Origin: Promicromonospora iranensis
GTDB taxonomy: Bacteria; Actinomycetota; Actinomycetes; Actinomycetales; Cellulomonadaceae
Length of the DNA: 64,000 nucleotides
Direction: 5' to 3'
Assembly (NCBI RefSeq): GCF_028994775.1
Contig: NZ_JAJQMN010000006.1
Location: forward strand, 310,001 to 374,000
Shown piece by piece: positions 40,832 through 49,957 of this stretch (the stretch's first letter is position 1; the number at the start of each line of letters is the position of its first letter). Below the pieces are notes generated by a model, which saw nothing but the letters and a program-made list of their open reading frames with translations, ran no database searches and was not told where the DNA came from. A program made the position numbers and the translations under genes.

Positions 40832-41707
40832 TCAGAGCCGGCCGTGCAGCCGGAGCGTCCGCAACGCGCCGAGCGTGACGATGCCACGCCACTCGACCGT
40901 CTGCCCCGGCGACCAGTGCAGGAAGTCGAAGTCCCAGCCGCCGTCCTCCAGCCGCTCCTGCTCCAGCCGGTCGAGCTCCGCGGAGATCTGGGCCTCGGAG
41001 AACAGCGCCCGGCTCGGTGCGCCGGGCCGGGGCGACATATCCAGGGGCCTGAGCTTCTCGTCGTCCTGCCCGCCCTCGACGCCGATGGTCCCGTCGTCGC
41101 CCAGAGCAGGCCGCAGCCGCTCGACGGCCTGGGCCACCCGGTCCGGCTCCGGCACCGCGTCGAGGAAGCTCAGCGCGAACATGACGGTGTACCCGCCCAC
41201 GGGGGTCTCACCGTCGAGCCGGGCCCAGCACCATGTGGTCGCGGCGTCGAGCCACTCGTGGCGCACCTCCAGCTCCCACAGCCGCGCGGCAATCACGAAC
41301 GTGAGGAACCCGTCGTCGTTCGGCTGCATCCAGGGCGCTGCCGGGTAGTCGGCGGCGGTCGGCAGCACGTGCGGCACCCGGCCGTCCGTCAGGGCGACCG
41401 AGGCCAGCCAGTCGGCGGTCTCGGTGGCCAGCCGCATGACGTCCGGGTCGGCGTCGGCGCCCAGCTCGGCGAGCACCTCGAGCGCCGACAGCGCACCCGA
41501 GACCTGGCTGTCGGGTCCGCGCAGATCGGGCTCCAGGGCATGACCCCACCCGCCGTCGTCGTTCCGGTACGGACGCAGGGCGTCCAGGACCCGGCCGGCC
41601 GGTGCGTCGCCGGACCACACCGCGAGGCGGTGCCGCTCCAGCAGGCGGGCGTCGTCGTAGATGAACCGATGTGCGGCTCGGATGTCGATCCTCGTCCTTG
41701 TGCTCAT
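40832..41707 (-). CDS. Alpha/alpha-toroid protein (prenyltransferase/terpene-cyclase-like fold)
   Basis: Protein of 291 residues made of repeated helix pairs with QW-like loops: ALRPYRNDDGGWGHALEPDL near residue 45 and LEQERLEDGGWDFDFLHW near residue 250 resemble the repeats of squalene-hopene cyclases. The DxDD catalytic motif of cyclases is absent, so an enzymatic role is doubtful. Related bacterial genes are annotated only as hypothetical or prenyltransferase-like. TAGTGT lies seven bases before the ATG. It sits between the LLM enzyme and the AraC regulator, all on the minus strand, each with its own promoter-like box. Confidence 0.72.
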   Translation of the reverse strand: MSTRTRIDIRAAHRFIYDDARLLERHRLAVWSGDAPAGRVLDALRPYRNDDGGWGHALEPDLRGPDSQVSGALSALEVLAELGADADPDVMRLATETADWLASVALTDGRVPHVLPTAADYPAAPWMQPNDDGFLTFVIAARLWELEVRHEWLDAATTWCWARLDGETPVGGYTVMFALSFLDAVPEPDRVAQAVERLRPALGDDGTIGVEGGQDDEKLRPLDMSPRPGAPSRALFSEAQISAELDRLEQERLEDGGWDFDFLHWSPGQTVEWRGIVTLGALRTLRLHGRL

Positions 41708-41714
41708 GGCTCCG

Positions 41715-41720
41715 ACACTA
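41715..41720 (-). promoter_or_regulatory. -10 box TAGTGT of the toroid gene
   Basis: TAGTGT is seven bases before ATG 41707; it overlaps the end of the AraC-type gene (stop at 41718-41720). Confidence 0.45.
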
Positions 41721-42446
41721 GGCAGCGGTCAGGGCGGCGTCTTCCAGAAAACGGACGGGCGTGAGGCCGGTCAGGCGGCGCACCTCGTCGGACATGTGCG
41801 CCTGGCTCGCGTACCCGGCCGTCGCCGCACGTTCCGCGAGCGGTGGCGGTGCCTGACCGGTGGACAGACCGATCAGCCGTCGCAGCCGAGCCACCCGCCC
41901 CAGCATCTTGGGCCCGTAGCCGACGGCGTCCACGGTGCGGCGATGCAGGTGCCGCTCGCTCACCCCGAGCTCCTGCGCGACGCCGGAGATCCGTGAGCCC
42001 GGCACCCCGAGCCGCCGGGCAGCGGCCGCGACGAGCTGGTCACGCTCCACCCTGCGCCGCAGCACCGCGCGGGCGAGCAGGTCCAGCCGCCCTGCCGGGT
42101 CCGCCGTGCCGAGCGCGTCGGCGAGCGCAGGGCCGACGGCGGGCCACACGTCGGCCAGCGGCACGCGCTGGTCGCGGACCTCCGACGCCGGAAGCCCGAG
42201 GACCGCACCCGCCGCGCCGGGCCGCAGCCGGATGCCGCTGGTCCGGTCCGACGGCGTGGCGGCGGACCGGGACACGACCGGCCCCGTGTCGGCGCCGACG
42301 ACCACCAGCTCGCCGTCGAGCCGCACCAGGTCCACGCAGCCGTCGGGGATGATCCGCTGCTCGCAGCCGGGCGGCACGTCGTGCTCCCACAGGCAGGCGA
42401 CCACCGGCAGGAGGCCGGTGGGCGGCGCGAGCTCACGGTAGGTCAC
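41718..42446 (-). CDS. AraC-family transcription regulator
   Basis: Regulator of 242 residues. The N-terminal half is a DUF6597-like beta domain (LLPVVACLWEHDVPPGCEQR, IIPDGCVDLVRLDGELVVVG), which senses an unknown signal. The C-terminal half has the two helix-turn-helices: ISGVAQELGVSERHLHRRTV and LAERAATAGYASQAHMSDEV, ending RRLTGLTPVRFL, all typical of AraC/XylS. In-frame GTG codons exist at 42476 and 42455, but TAGCGT (42459-42454) lies seven bases before GTG 42446, which gives the start MTYRELAPP. It reads away from the fused ABC exporter gene. Confidence 0.85.
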   Translation of the reverse strand: MTYRELAPPTGLLPVVACLWEHDVPPGCEQRIIPDGCVDLVRLDGELVVVGADTGPVVSRSAATPSDRTSGIRLRPGAAGAVLGLPASEVRDQRVPLADVWPAVGPALADALGTADPAGRLDLLARAVLRRRVERDQLVAAAARRLGVPGSRISGVAQELGVSERHLHRRTVDAVGYGPKMLGRVARLRRLIGLSTGQAPPPLAERAATAGYASQAHMSDEVRRLTGLTPVRFLEDAALTAA

Positions 42447-42453
42447 GTGAACC

Positions 42454-42459
42454 ACGCTA
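42454..42459 (-). promoter_or_regulatory. -10 box TAGCGT deciding the AraC-type start
   Basis: TAGCGT is seven bases before GTG 42446; the surrounding CCACG-tag-CGTGG is a short palindrome that could be an operator. Confidence 0.4.
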
Positions 42460-42582
42460 CGTGGACCCTCTGACACTCACCCTCGTGCCGGAGCACGGGC
42501 CGCACCGGCTCCCCGCGACGCGCCCGGCCGGGCGGCGTCCAGGTGCGGGTCGAGTGTCAGTGACCGGTGGCAGAGTCATGTC

Positions 42583-45500
42583 GTGCCCCACACCCCGGCT
42601 CGGCCGAGCCGTCGACCCGACCCGTCCCGCGACCAGCGCCGCACCCCGTGGCGCCGCCGTGCGCTGCGGGTGGCCGCCGTCGCGGTCCCGGCCGCACTGC
42701 TGGCGGCCGGGGCCTCGTCGTACGCCGCGGTGGTCACGGGCCGCATGGCCGCCGACCCGGCCCGCGACACGCTGATCGTGCTCGCGGCGGTGAGCGCGGC
42801 GGTGGTGGTGCTGGACGCCGTGACGTGGCTGGTCGTGCAGCGCGCCGTGGCCCGGGCGGAGGCCACGCTCCGGTGCGACCTCGCCGCCGCGGCCCTGGGC
42901 CAGCCGCTGCCCGCGCTCGAGGAGCAGGCGGTGGGCGAGCTCCTGGACCGCGTCAACGGTGATCCCGAACGGCTCACCCGCGCGATCAGCGGCATCGGCA
43001 TCACGCTGGGGCAGGCGGCGATCAGCCTGGTGGTGGGGTGGGTCGCCGCCGGCCTGGTGTGGTGGCCGGCCTGGATGGCGTTCCCGCTGGTGGCCGCGGT
43101 GGTGCTCCTGTTCGCACGGCGGTCGGCGCGGCCCTTGCGCGACCTCAGCAGGCGCAGCTCCGAGGCGGTCTCGGACCACATGGCGCAGCTCGAGGAGGCG
43201 GTCGCGGCCCGGGACGACCTACGCACCGCCCAGGGTCAGCGGTACGTGCTTCGGCGGTACGCCGAGCTGGCGGCGCGCCAGATCCGGCTCCGGGAGGAGT
43301 GGTCCGTCGTGTTCTCCCGGGTGCGGCTGCGCACGGAGCTGCCGCTGGACGCGCTCGTCGGGGCCGTGCTCGTCGGCGGGGTGTGGGCCGTCACGGGCGG
43401 CACGCTCGACGTCGCTCGGCTGGTCACGCTGTGGCTGCTCGTCACGGGGTTCGTCGGCCGGGTGGACGTCCTGGGCCGCCTCCTGCCCCGGGTCGAGGAG
43501 GCGATCGGCACGTTCCAGCGCGTACGCGAGCTGCTGGCCGTTCCCCAGGAACCCGTCGGCGGCGCGGCCTTCCCCGCGCGGGACGCCGGGGTCGACGTCG
43601 AGCTGCGCGACCTGACCTTCGGGTACGGCGGCGGCTTCACCCTGGGCCCGCTGTCGCTCACCATCTCGGCGGGCAGCACCTGCGCGCTGGTGGGACGCAC
43701 GGGCTCGGGCAAGACGACGCTGACCAAGATGCTGTCCCGTGCGGTCGACACACCCGTCGGCAGCGTCTTCCTGGACGGCCGGGACATCACCGGGCTTGAC
43801 CTGCACGAGCTGCGCACGCGGGTCGGCGTCGTGGGGCAGCGCACCGAGATCCTCGCCGCGACGCTCGCCGACAACATCACGCTCTGGGCGCCCGTGCCGG
43901 CGGAACGCGTGGAGCGGGCGGTGGACGCGCTCGGCCTGCGGGCCTGGGTCGAATCGCTCCCGCAGGGCCTGGACACCCGCCTCGGGTCCGACGGCGTGAC
44001 CCTGTCAGCCGGGGAGGAGCAGCTCGTCGCCTTCGCGCGGCTCCTGGTGCGCGATGTCGAGGTGGTCGTGCTCGACGAGGCGACGGCCCGGATGGACCCG
44101 GCCACGGCGGAACGGGTCACCCTCGCCGCCCGGGCGCTCCTGGCGGGCCGCACGGCGCTGGTCGTCGCGCACCGGCTGCCCACCGCACGGCACGCCGACA
44201 CCGTGGCGGTGCTCGACGGCGGGCGCCTGGTGGAGCACGGCCCCTGGGACCGGCTGGCGGCGTCCGACGGACACTTCGCCCAGCTCGTCGCCGCCGCAGG
44301 CCTCGGGTACGCGGACGGCGGGCGGACGACCCCGCAGGCTTCCGGGGAGGTGGCCGGCGCCGCCGATCCCGCCGCGAACCTGTCGGCGCAGGCCACGTCC
44401 GGTGCCGTCGGCGCCGCGGGTGTCTCCGGTGCCGTCTGTGCTGACCGTGCTGACCGTGCCGACCGTGCCGACCGTGCGGCGAGCGCCGCCGCGTCCGGAC
44501 CGAGCCACGATCCCGCACCGCCGCCCCGCACGTCGATGGTGCGTGCCGTGTGGAGCACGCTGCGCGCCCGCCCGCTCGGCCTGCTACTCCCGGCGGTCGT
44601 GTGGGAGCTCGCGGACTACCTCACCTCGACCGGCCTGATCGTCGGGTGGCTGTGGGCGTCGCTCGTCGTCGACCTGGAGCAGGGCTCGGCGCCCTGGCTG
44701 CTGGTGTGCGCGATCCTGGCGGCGGTGGTGACGAACACGCTGCTGCCGTTCACGGTCCGGCTGACGAGCGCCCGCTGGTGGGCCGACTCTCGGTTACGTC
44801 TCCGGCTCGCCGTCCTGCGCGGGCAGACGGCGCAGCGCCGCACCGTGCGCGACGCGCCCGGCGAGATCGCCGCGCGCGCCCAGGAGGAGTACCGGCTCAC
44901 CGGTCACACCCAGGCCTGGCGCGAGGTCCTCACCGGACCGTTCACCCTGGCGCTGCTCGTGGTGCTGAGCGGCAGCCTGCTCGCCGGCGCGATCGGGCTG
45001 GCCATGGCGGCGGTGATGTTCGCGGCGCAGGTGCTGGGCAGCCGGTCCGTCGCGGCCGCCGCACGCCGCGCGGGTGACGCCGCGGCGGAGCTGGGCCGCC
45101 TGCTCGGGTCGGCGCTCGACGCCGTACGCACCGTCAAGCTCGGGGCCGCGACCGGCGGCGTCCTCGCTCAGGTGGCCCGGGTGGACGGTCGACGCGTGCA
45201 GGCTTCCCTGCGCGAGGAGCGCACCGACTTTCTCGTCGGACTGGCGCCCTCCGTGCTCAGCAGGATCGCGGCGGTCCTGGCGTGGGCGCTGCACCTGAAC
45301 GGCACCTGGTCGCTGGCGACCACCCTGCTGGTCAGCACCTCGATCGGCACGTTCAGCTGGATCGGGTACGGGCTGGGTGAGCTCGTCACCAGCGGGGCGT
45401 CCGCCCGCCGCTGGGTCGAGGTGACGTCCCGGTACGCCGGCACCGAACGGCTCGCCGACGTGCCCGACGACCTGGACCTGTTCGCCGGTACGGCCAACCC

Positions 45501-46212
45501 TCCGGCGCCGGCACCCGGGGTGTCGGGCGAGCTGCGGGAGCTGCGGCTCGACGGCGTGAGCGCGACGCACGACGACGGCACGGTGGGCGTCGCGGGCGTG
45601 GACCTCACCGTGCGGCGCGGCGAGCTCGTCCTGGTGGTGGGCCGGGTCGGGTCGGGCAAGTCGTCGCTGCTCGGGGCGCTGTCGGGTCTCGTCGACGTCG
45701 GCGGGCGGCTGACCTGGAACGGCGCCGACGTCACCGATCCGGAGACGTTCCTGCGCCCGCCCCGCGTGGCGCACGTCGCGCAGGTGCCGCACGTCGTGTC
45801 GGGAACCCTCGCCGACAACGTGCGGCTCGACCACGACCGCCCCCTCACCGGCCCGGTCGACGCCGCCGGGCTGGCCCGTGACGTCGCCGAGGCGGGCGGC
45901 ACCGCCACCCTGGTGGGGCACCGTGGCCTGCGCCTCTCGGGCGGTCAGGTGCAACGTCTGGGGCTGGCCCGGGCGTTGGCCACGGGGTCCGACCTGATCC
46001 TCGTGGACGACGTCTCCTCCGCCCTCGACGCGGTCACCGAGGCGGAGGTGTGGTCAGGGCTGCGGGCCGCCGGCGCCACCGTGCTCGGCACGACGTCCCG
46101 CGCGGCGACCCTGGCCGCCGCCGACCGGGTGCTCGTGCTCGAGCACGGGCGCGTCGCCGCCGTCGGGCACTGGCGTGACCTGGAACCGCGCTGGTCCCAC
46201 CTCGCCGGGTGA
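42583..46212 (+). CDS. Fused ABC exporter (TMD-NBD-TMD-NBD) with asymmetric ATP sites
   Basis: Membrane transporter of 1209 residues with two complete half-transporters in one chain. First half: six helices to about residue 300, Walker A GRTGSGKTT near 371, signature altered to LSAGEEQ near 475, Walker B VVVLDEATARMD. Second half: helices about 670-960, Walker A GRVGSGKSS near 1020, signature LSGGQVQRL near 1119, Walker B ILVDDVSSALD with aspartate where the catalytic glutamate is expected. One composite site is therefore probably weak in hydrolysis. The linker carries a DRADRADRADRAA repeat. The first half precedes its NBD with a normal exporter intracellular region, so I read it as a drug, lipid or peptide exporter. 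The start is a GTG. No partner genes are adjacent. Confidence 0.85.
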   Translation: MPHTPARPSRRPDPSRDQRRTPWRRRALRVAAVAVPAALLAAGASSYAAVVTGRMAADPARDTLIVLAAVSAAVVVLDAVTWLVVQRAVARAEATLRCDLAAAALGQPLPALEEQAVGELLDRVNGDPERLTRAISGIGITLGQAAISLVVGWVAAGLVWWPAWMAFPLVAAVVLLFARRSARPLRDLSRRSSEAVSDHMAQLEEAVAARDDLRTAQGQRYVLRRYAELAARQIRLREEWSVVFSRVRLRTELPLDALVGAVLVGGVWAVTGGTLDVARLVTLWLLVTGFVGRVDVLGRLLPRVEEAIGTFQRVRELLAVPQEPVGGAAFPARDAGVDVELRDLTFGYGGGFTLGPLSLTISAGSTCALVGRTGSGKTTLTKMLSRAVDTPVGSVFLDGRDITGLDLHELRTRVGVVGQRTEILAATLADNITLWAPVPAERVERAVDALGLRAWVESLPQGLDTRLGSDGVTLSAGEEQLVAFARLLVRDVEVVVLDEATARMDPATAERVTLAARALLAGRTALVVAHRLPTARHADTVAVLDGGRLVEHGPWDRLAASDGHFAQLVAAAGLGYADGGRTTPQASGEVAGAADPAANLSAQATSGAVGAAGVSGAVCADRADRADRADRAASAAASGPSHDPAPPPRTSMVRAVWSTLRARPLGLLLPAVVWELADYLTSTGLIVGWLWASLVVDLEQGSAPWLLVCAILAAVVTNTLLPFTVRLTSARWWADSRLRLRLAVLRGQTAQRRTVRDAPGEIAARAQEEYRLTGHTQAWREVLTGPFTLALLVVLSGSLLAGAIGLAMAAVMFAAQVLGSRSVAAAARRAGDAAAELGRLLGSALDAVRTVKLGAATGGVLAQVARVDGRRVQASLREERTDFLVGLAPSVLSRIAAVLAWALHLNGTWSLATTLLVSTSIGTFSWIGYGLGELVTSGASARRWVEVTSRYAGTERLADVPDDLDLFAGTANPPAPAPGVSGELRELRLDGVSATHDDGTVGVAGVDLTVRRGELVLVVGRVGSGKSSLLGALSGLVDVGGRLTWNGADVTDPETFLRPPRVAHVAQVPHVVSGTLADNVRLDHDRPLTGPVDAAGLARDVAEAGGTATLVGHRGLRLSGGQVQRLGLARALATGSDLILVDDVSSALDAVTEAEVWSGLRAAGATVLGTTSRAATLAAADRVLVLEHGRVAAVGHWRDLEPRWSHLAG

Positions 46213-46345
46213 CGGGCCGCCGGCTCGCCGGCCGAGGCGTCGGCCGCGACGGTCTCGACCCACCTGCAGCACATCGCCGGCGACACGGCCGCTGCCTGTG
46301 GAAAGCGTGCACTTCGGCTTGCTCGAATCTGGGACACTGGTGCGC

Positions 46346-49099
46346 ATGAGCATCCCTGCCTCCTCCGGGCCGACGGACCCGGCCGCGACCACACCAGCCC
46401 TCGACTCCTCGACCGCCGAGGTCACCGGCGCCGACGTCGTACGCGCGGTGGTCAAGGAGGTACCGGACAAGGTCAGCACGGACGGGCTCGAGACGAAGTT
46501 CGACGAGCGCTGGACCGCCGAGAAGACCTTCGCGTTCGACCGCACCAAGACGCGCGACGAGATCTACTCGATCGACACGCCGCCGCCGACCGCGTCGGGA
46601 TCGCTGCACGTGGGACACGTGTTCAGCTACACGCACACGGACATCGTGGCGCGCTTCAAGCGCATGCGCGGCCTCGAGGTCTTCTACCCCATGGGCTGGG
46701 ACGACAACGGCCTGCCCACCGAGCGCCGCGTCCAGAACTACTACGGCGTGCGCGTCGACCTGTCGCTGCCCTACGACCCGGACTTCACCCCGCCGTTCGA
46801 GGGCACCGGCAAGAGCGTCAAGGCCGCCGACCAGGTCCCGATCAGCCGCCGCAACTTCGTCGAGCTGTGCGAGCGTCTGACCGCCGAGGACGAGAAGCAG
46901 TTCGAGGAGCTGTGGCGCCGCCTCGGCATCTCGGTGGACTGGGCACAGACGTATCAGACCATCGGCGACAGCTCGCGCGCCACGGCGCAGCGTGCCTTCG
47001 TGCGCAACCTGCAGCGCGGTGAGGCCTACCAGGCCGAGGCGCCGGGCCTGTGGGACGTCACGTTCCAGACCGCCGTCGCGCAGGCCGAGCTGGAGGCCCG
47101 GGACTACCCCGGCCACTTCCACAAGGTCGCGTTCCACCAGGCCGACGGCGAGCCGGTCTACATCGAGACCACCCGCCCGGAGCTGATCCCCGCCGTCGTC
47201 GCGCTCATCGCACACCCGGACGACGAGCGCTACCAGCACCTGTTCGGCACGACCGTGAAGTCGCCGCTGTTCGGTGTCGAGGTCCCCGTGCTTGCCCACC
47301 ACCTGGCCGAGCCGGACAAGGGCGCGGGCATCGCGATGTGCTGCACCTTCGGTGACCTCACCGACGTGCAGTGGTGGCGCGAGCTGCAGCTGCCGACCCG
47401 CTCGATCATCAACCGCGACGGCCGCATCACGCGTGAGGTGCCGGAGTGGCTCGCGGGCGGCCCGGGCGCCGAGCTGTTCGAGGCGGAGGTCGCGGGCAAG
47501 ACGACGTTCAGCGCCCGCAAGGCGATCGTCGACGCGCTCACCGCGTCGGGCGACATGCCGACCGAGCCGGTGGCCACGCAGCGCAAGGCGAACTTCTTCG
47601 AGAAGGGCGACAAGCCCCTCGAGATCGTGACCTCGCGCCAGTGGTACATCCGCAACGGCGGTCGCGACAAGGAGCTGCGCGAGGAGCTGCTGGCCCGCGG
47701 CAAGGAGCTCGACTTCCACCCGGACTTCATGCGGGTGCGGTACGAGAACTGGGTCAACGGCCTCAACGGCGACTGGCTCGTGAGCCGGCAGCGCTTCTTC
47801 GGTGTCGCGATCCCGCTGTGGTACCCGGTCGACGCGAACGGCGAGGTCGACTACGACCACCCGATCGTCCCGGCCGAGGAGTCGCTGCCGATCGACCCGA
47901 CCTCGCAGGCGCCCGCCGGCTACACGGAGGACCAGCGCGGCCAGGCCGGCGGTTTCGTCGGCGACGCCGACGTCATGGACACCTGGGCCACCTCCTCCCT
48001 GACCCCGCAGATCGTCGCCGGCTGGGAGCGGGACCAGGACCTCTTCGACCGCGTCTACCCGATGGACCTGCGCCCCCAGGGTCAGGACATCATCCGCACG
48101 TGGCTGTTCTCCACCGTCGTGCGCTCGCACCTGGAGAACCGGGTGCTGCCGTGGAAGAACGCCACGATCAGCGGCTGGATCCTCGACCCGGACCGCAAGA
48201 AGATGTCGAAGTCCAAGGGCAACGTCGTCACGCCCATGGACCTGCTCGTGGAGCACGGCTCGGACGCGGTGCGGTACTGGGCGGCGTCGGCCCGCCTGGG
48301 CACGGACGCAGCGTTCGAGGTGGGGCAGATGAAGATCGGTCGCCGCCTGGCGATCAAGGTCCTCAACGCCTCGAAGTTCGCGCTGTCGTTCGGCGGCGGC
48401 GCGGGCAGCGAGATCGCGCTCGACCCGGCGGCCGTGACCGTCGCTCTCGACCGGTCGATGCTCGCCGGCCTGGGAGGCGTCGTCGAGCAGGCCACCGCGG
48501 CGCTGGAGTCCTACGACCACACGCGCGCGCTCGAGCTCACGGAGACGTTCTTCTGGGCGTTCTGCGACGACTACCTCGAGCTCGTCAAGGACCGTGCCTA
48601 CGGCGCCGGTGCCGACTCGGCGGACGTCTCCCCCGAGACGACGTCGGCCCGCACCACCCTGGCGATCGCGCTCGACACCATGCTGCGGCTCCTGGCGCCC
48701 TACCTGCCGTTCGCCACGGAAGAGGTCTGGTCCTGGTGGCGCGAGGGTTCGGTGCACCGTGCGGAGTGGCCCGACGCGGAGCCGCTGCGTGCGGCGTCCG
48801 GTGACGCCGACCCTGCCGACCTCGCGGCGGCTGGGCACGCCCTGGCGGCACTGCGCAAGGTGAAGTCCGAGGCCAAGGCATCGATGCGGACACCGATCCT
48901 GGCGGCGTCACTGGCGGTGCCGGCAGCGTCCCTGACGGCCGTCCGGACGGCCGTCGAGGACATCAAGGCCGCGGGCCGCGTCACCGGTGCGCTCGACCTG
49001 GTCGCGGCTGCCGAGGGCCAGGGTGACCAGGCGGTACAGGGCGGGATGGTCGTGACGTCGAGCGAGCTGGGCGAGGCCCCGCCCCGCAACAAGGGCTGA
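46346..49099 (+). CDS. valS: Valyl-tRNA synthetase
   Basis: Class I aminoacyl-tRNA synthetase of 917 residues, charging tRNA-Val. The HIGH motif is HVGH near residues 87-90 within TPPPTASGSLHVGHVFSYTH, the editing domain follows at about 220-400, and KMSKSKGN is near residue 618. It belongs to the longer actinobacterial ValS type with IDTPPPTASG and MGWDDNGLPTERRVQNYYGV. ATG 46346 is the likely start. Unlike ileS it has no T-box in the 130 bases upstream. A strong intrinsic terminator follows the stop. It is complete. Confidence 0.96.
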   Translation: MSIPASSGPTDPAATTPALDSSTAEVTGADVVRAVVKEVPDKVSTDGLETKFDERWTAEKTFAFDRTKTRDEIYSIDTPPPTASGSLHVGHVFSYTHTDIVARFKRMRGLEVFYPMGWDDNGLPTERRVQNYYGVRVDLSLPYDPDFTPPFEGTGKSVKAADQVPISRRNFVELCERLTAEDEKQFEELWRRLGISVDWAQTYQTIGDSSRATAQRAFVRNLQRGEAYQAEAPGLWDVTFQTAVAQAELEARDYPGHFHKVAFHQADGEPVYIETTRPELIPAVVALIAHPDDERYQHLFGTTVKSPLFGVEVPVLAHHLAEPDKGAGIAMCCTFGDLTDVQWWRELQLPTRSIINRDGRITREVPEWLAGGPGAELFEAEVAGKTTFSARKAIVDALTASGDMPTEPVATQRKANFFEKGDKPLEIVTSRQWYIRNGGRDKELREELLARGKELDFHPDFMRVRYENWVNGLNGDWLVSRQRFFGVAIPLWYPVDANGEVDYDHPIVPAEESLPIDPTSQAPAGYTEDQRGQAGGFVGDADVMDTWATSSLTPQIVAGWERDQDLFDRVYPMDLRPQGQDIIRTWLFSTVVRSHLENRVLPWKNATISGWILDPDRKKMSKSKGNVVTPMDLLVEHGSDAVRYWAASARLGTDAAFEVGQMKIGRRLAIKVLNASKFALSFGGGAGSEIALDPAAVTVALDRSMLAGLGGVVEQATAALESYDHTRALELTETFFWAFCDDYLELVKDRAYGAGADSADVSPETTSARTTLAIALDTMLRLLAPYLPFATEEVWSWWREGSVHRAEWPDAEPLRAASGDADPADLAAAGHALAALRKVKSEAKASMRTPILAASLAVPAASLTAVRTAVEDIKAAGRVTGALDLVAAAEGQGDQAVQGGMVVTSSELGEAPPRNKG

Positions 49100-49164
49100 C
49101 TTTTCGCCCATCGGCGCGGACCGTGCCGAGCCAGACGGGGCGAGCCAGACCGGGGCAAGACAGA

Positions 49165-49206
49165 ACCGGGGCGGTGGTGCTGAGCAGCACCACCGCCCCG
49201 GTCTTT
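49165..49206 (+). terminator. Intrinsic terminator of valS
   Basis: A perfect 17-base-pair stem, ACCGGGGCGGTGGTGCT (49165-49181) against 49186-49202, has a GAGC loop and is followed by CTTTTGT. It is the clearest Rho-independent terminator in the window. Confidence 0.92.
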
Positions 49207-49240
49207 TGTCTCCGTGCTGCCAGAGATCGGTCGGAGGCAC

Positions 49241-49264
49241 GGTGCGCCACACGCGTGGCGCACC
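49241..49264 (-). terminator. Hairpin after the DUF1877 gene
   Basis: GGTGCGCCAC-acgc-GTGGCGCACC is a perfect 10-base-pair stem, 12 bases beyond the stop of the minus-strand DUF1877 gene. Confidence 0.6.
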
Positions 49265-49275
49265 GGCCCGGTACG

Positions 49276-49782
49276 TCAGTTGAGCATCAGCACCACTGCG
49301 TCGCCGGCCTCGGCAGCCGCACCGTAGAACGCGGCCAGCTCGCCGTACGCCTGCGCCAGGCGCTCGGCGTCCGTCTCGGCGGCGTGCTCGCTCGGGTCCG
49401 GGCAGACGTCCTCGTCGCACAGCCGGGTGGCGTCGGCGAGCGGTGCCAGGGTGTCGAACGACGTGCCGACCAGGAACGCGGCGGCCTTCTCCACATCCTC
49501 GGGGCCCAGGTAGCGCACCGGCGTGATTCCCTCGGCAGCCCCGAGCGCGGCACCGCCCTGCACCGGGTCGACGGGCATCTCGCCGTGGACCCGCAGCACG
49601 TTGTGCAGCGGACCCCAGACGGTACCGATGCTGAAGTACCTCGCCTCCTGTGCCGGGAGGTCCATCTGGACCCATTCGCCCGCGAGCTCGTCGATGTGCT
49701 CCAGCGCCCAGGTCGGATCGGTCCGTGCCTTGTCGAAGTCGTCGGCGGCAAGCCGCGCGTACTCACAATGAATCATCCCCAT
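49276..49782 (-). CDS. DUF1877 (YfbM-like) protein
   Basis: Cytoplasmic protein of 168 residues. It begins MGMIHCEYARL, the typical start of DUF1877, and contains YFSIGTVWGPLHNVLRV and EDVEKAAAFLVGTSFDTL, as in E. coli YfbM, which has no known function. ATG 49782 has a TACGGT box eight bases upstream; ATG 49776 is also possible. Immunity-type roles have been suggested for some DUF1877 proteins near toxin loci, but no toxin is visible here. Confidence 0.8.
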   Translation of the reverse strand: MGMIHCEYARLAADDFDKARTDPTWALEHIDELAGEWVQMDLPAQEARYFSIGTVWGPLHNVLRVHGEMPVDPVQGGAALGAAEGITPVRYLGPEDVEKAAAFLVGTSFDTLAPLADATRLCDEDVCPDPSEHAAETDAERLAQAYGELAAFYGAAAEAGDAVVLMLN

Positions 49783-49957
49783 GGCCCGTGACCGTACCGA
49801 TAATGCGTTTCCGTGTGTATGGGCAAAACGGACACATTTCGATGCAACATTTTCCCATACACGGTAAAACGGAAATTCCATACGAACTGATGCCCGTTCT
49901 GGGGTCTTTAGTCCCCCAGAACGGGCATCAGAATTCACACCGAATTCACGTGCGCGG
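49783..49957. other. AT-richer intergenic block
   Basis: This 175-base gap is clearly less GC-rich than the rest of the window (runs such as CAACATTTTCCC and AAACGGAAATTCC). It contains an 18-base-pair hairpin at its right end and the spaced words GTGTATGGG/CCCATACAC. No gene is visible. It may be a remnant of inserted DNA. Confidence 0.5.
49887..49931 (-). terminator. Strong hairpin after the baeRF/Vms1-like gene
   Basis: CTGATGCCCGTTCTGGGG (49887-49904) pairs perfectly with 49914-49931 around TCTTTAGTC. It lies 27 bases beyond the stop of the minus-strand baeRF/Vms1-like gene and could end its transcription. No clear T-run follows. Confidence 0.6.

Noticed and set aside
46213-46345. T-box before valS
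   Set aside because: No GGTGGTACC-type word and no valine specifier hairpin are visible in the 133-base gap.
46034-48838. Long open frame on the minus strand opposite valS
   Set aside because: It is the high-GC shadow of valS: composition is Arg/Val/Gly/Asp-biased, no family motif is visible, and the sense strand encodes a complete ValS.
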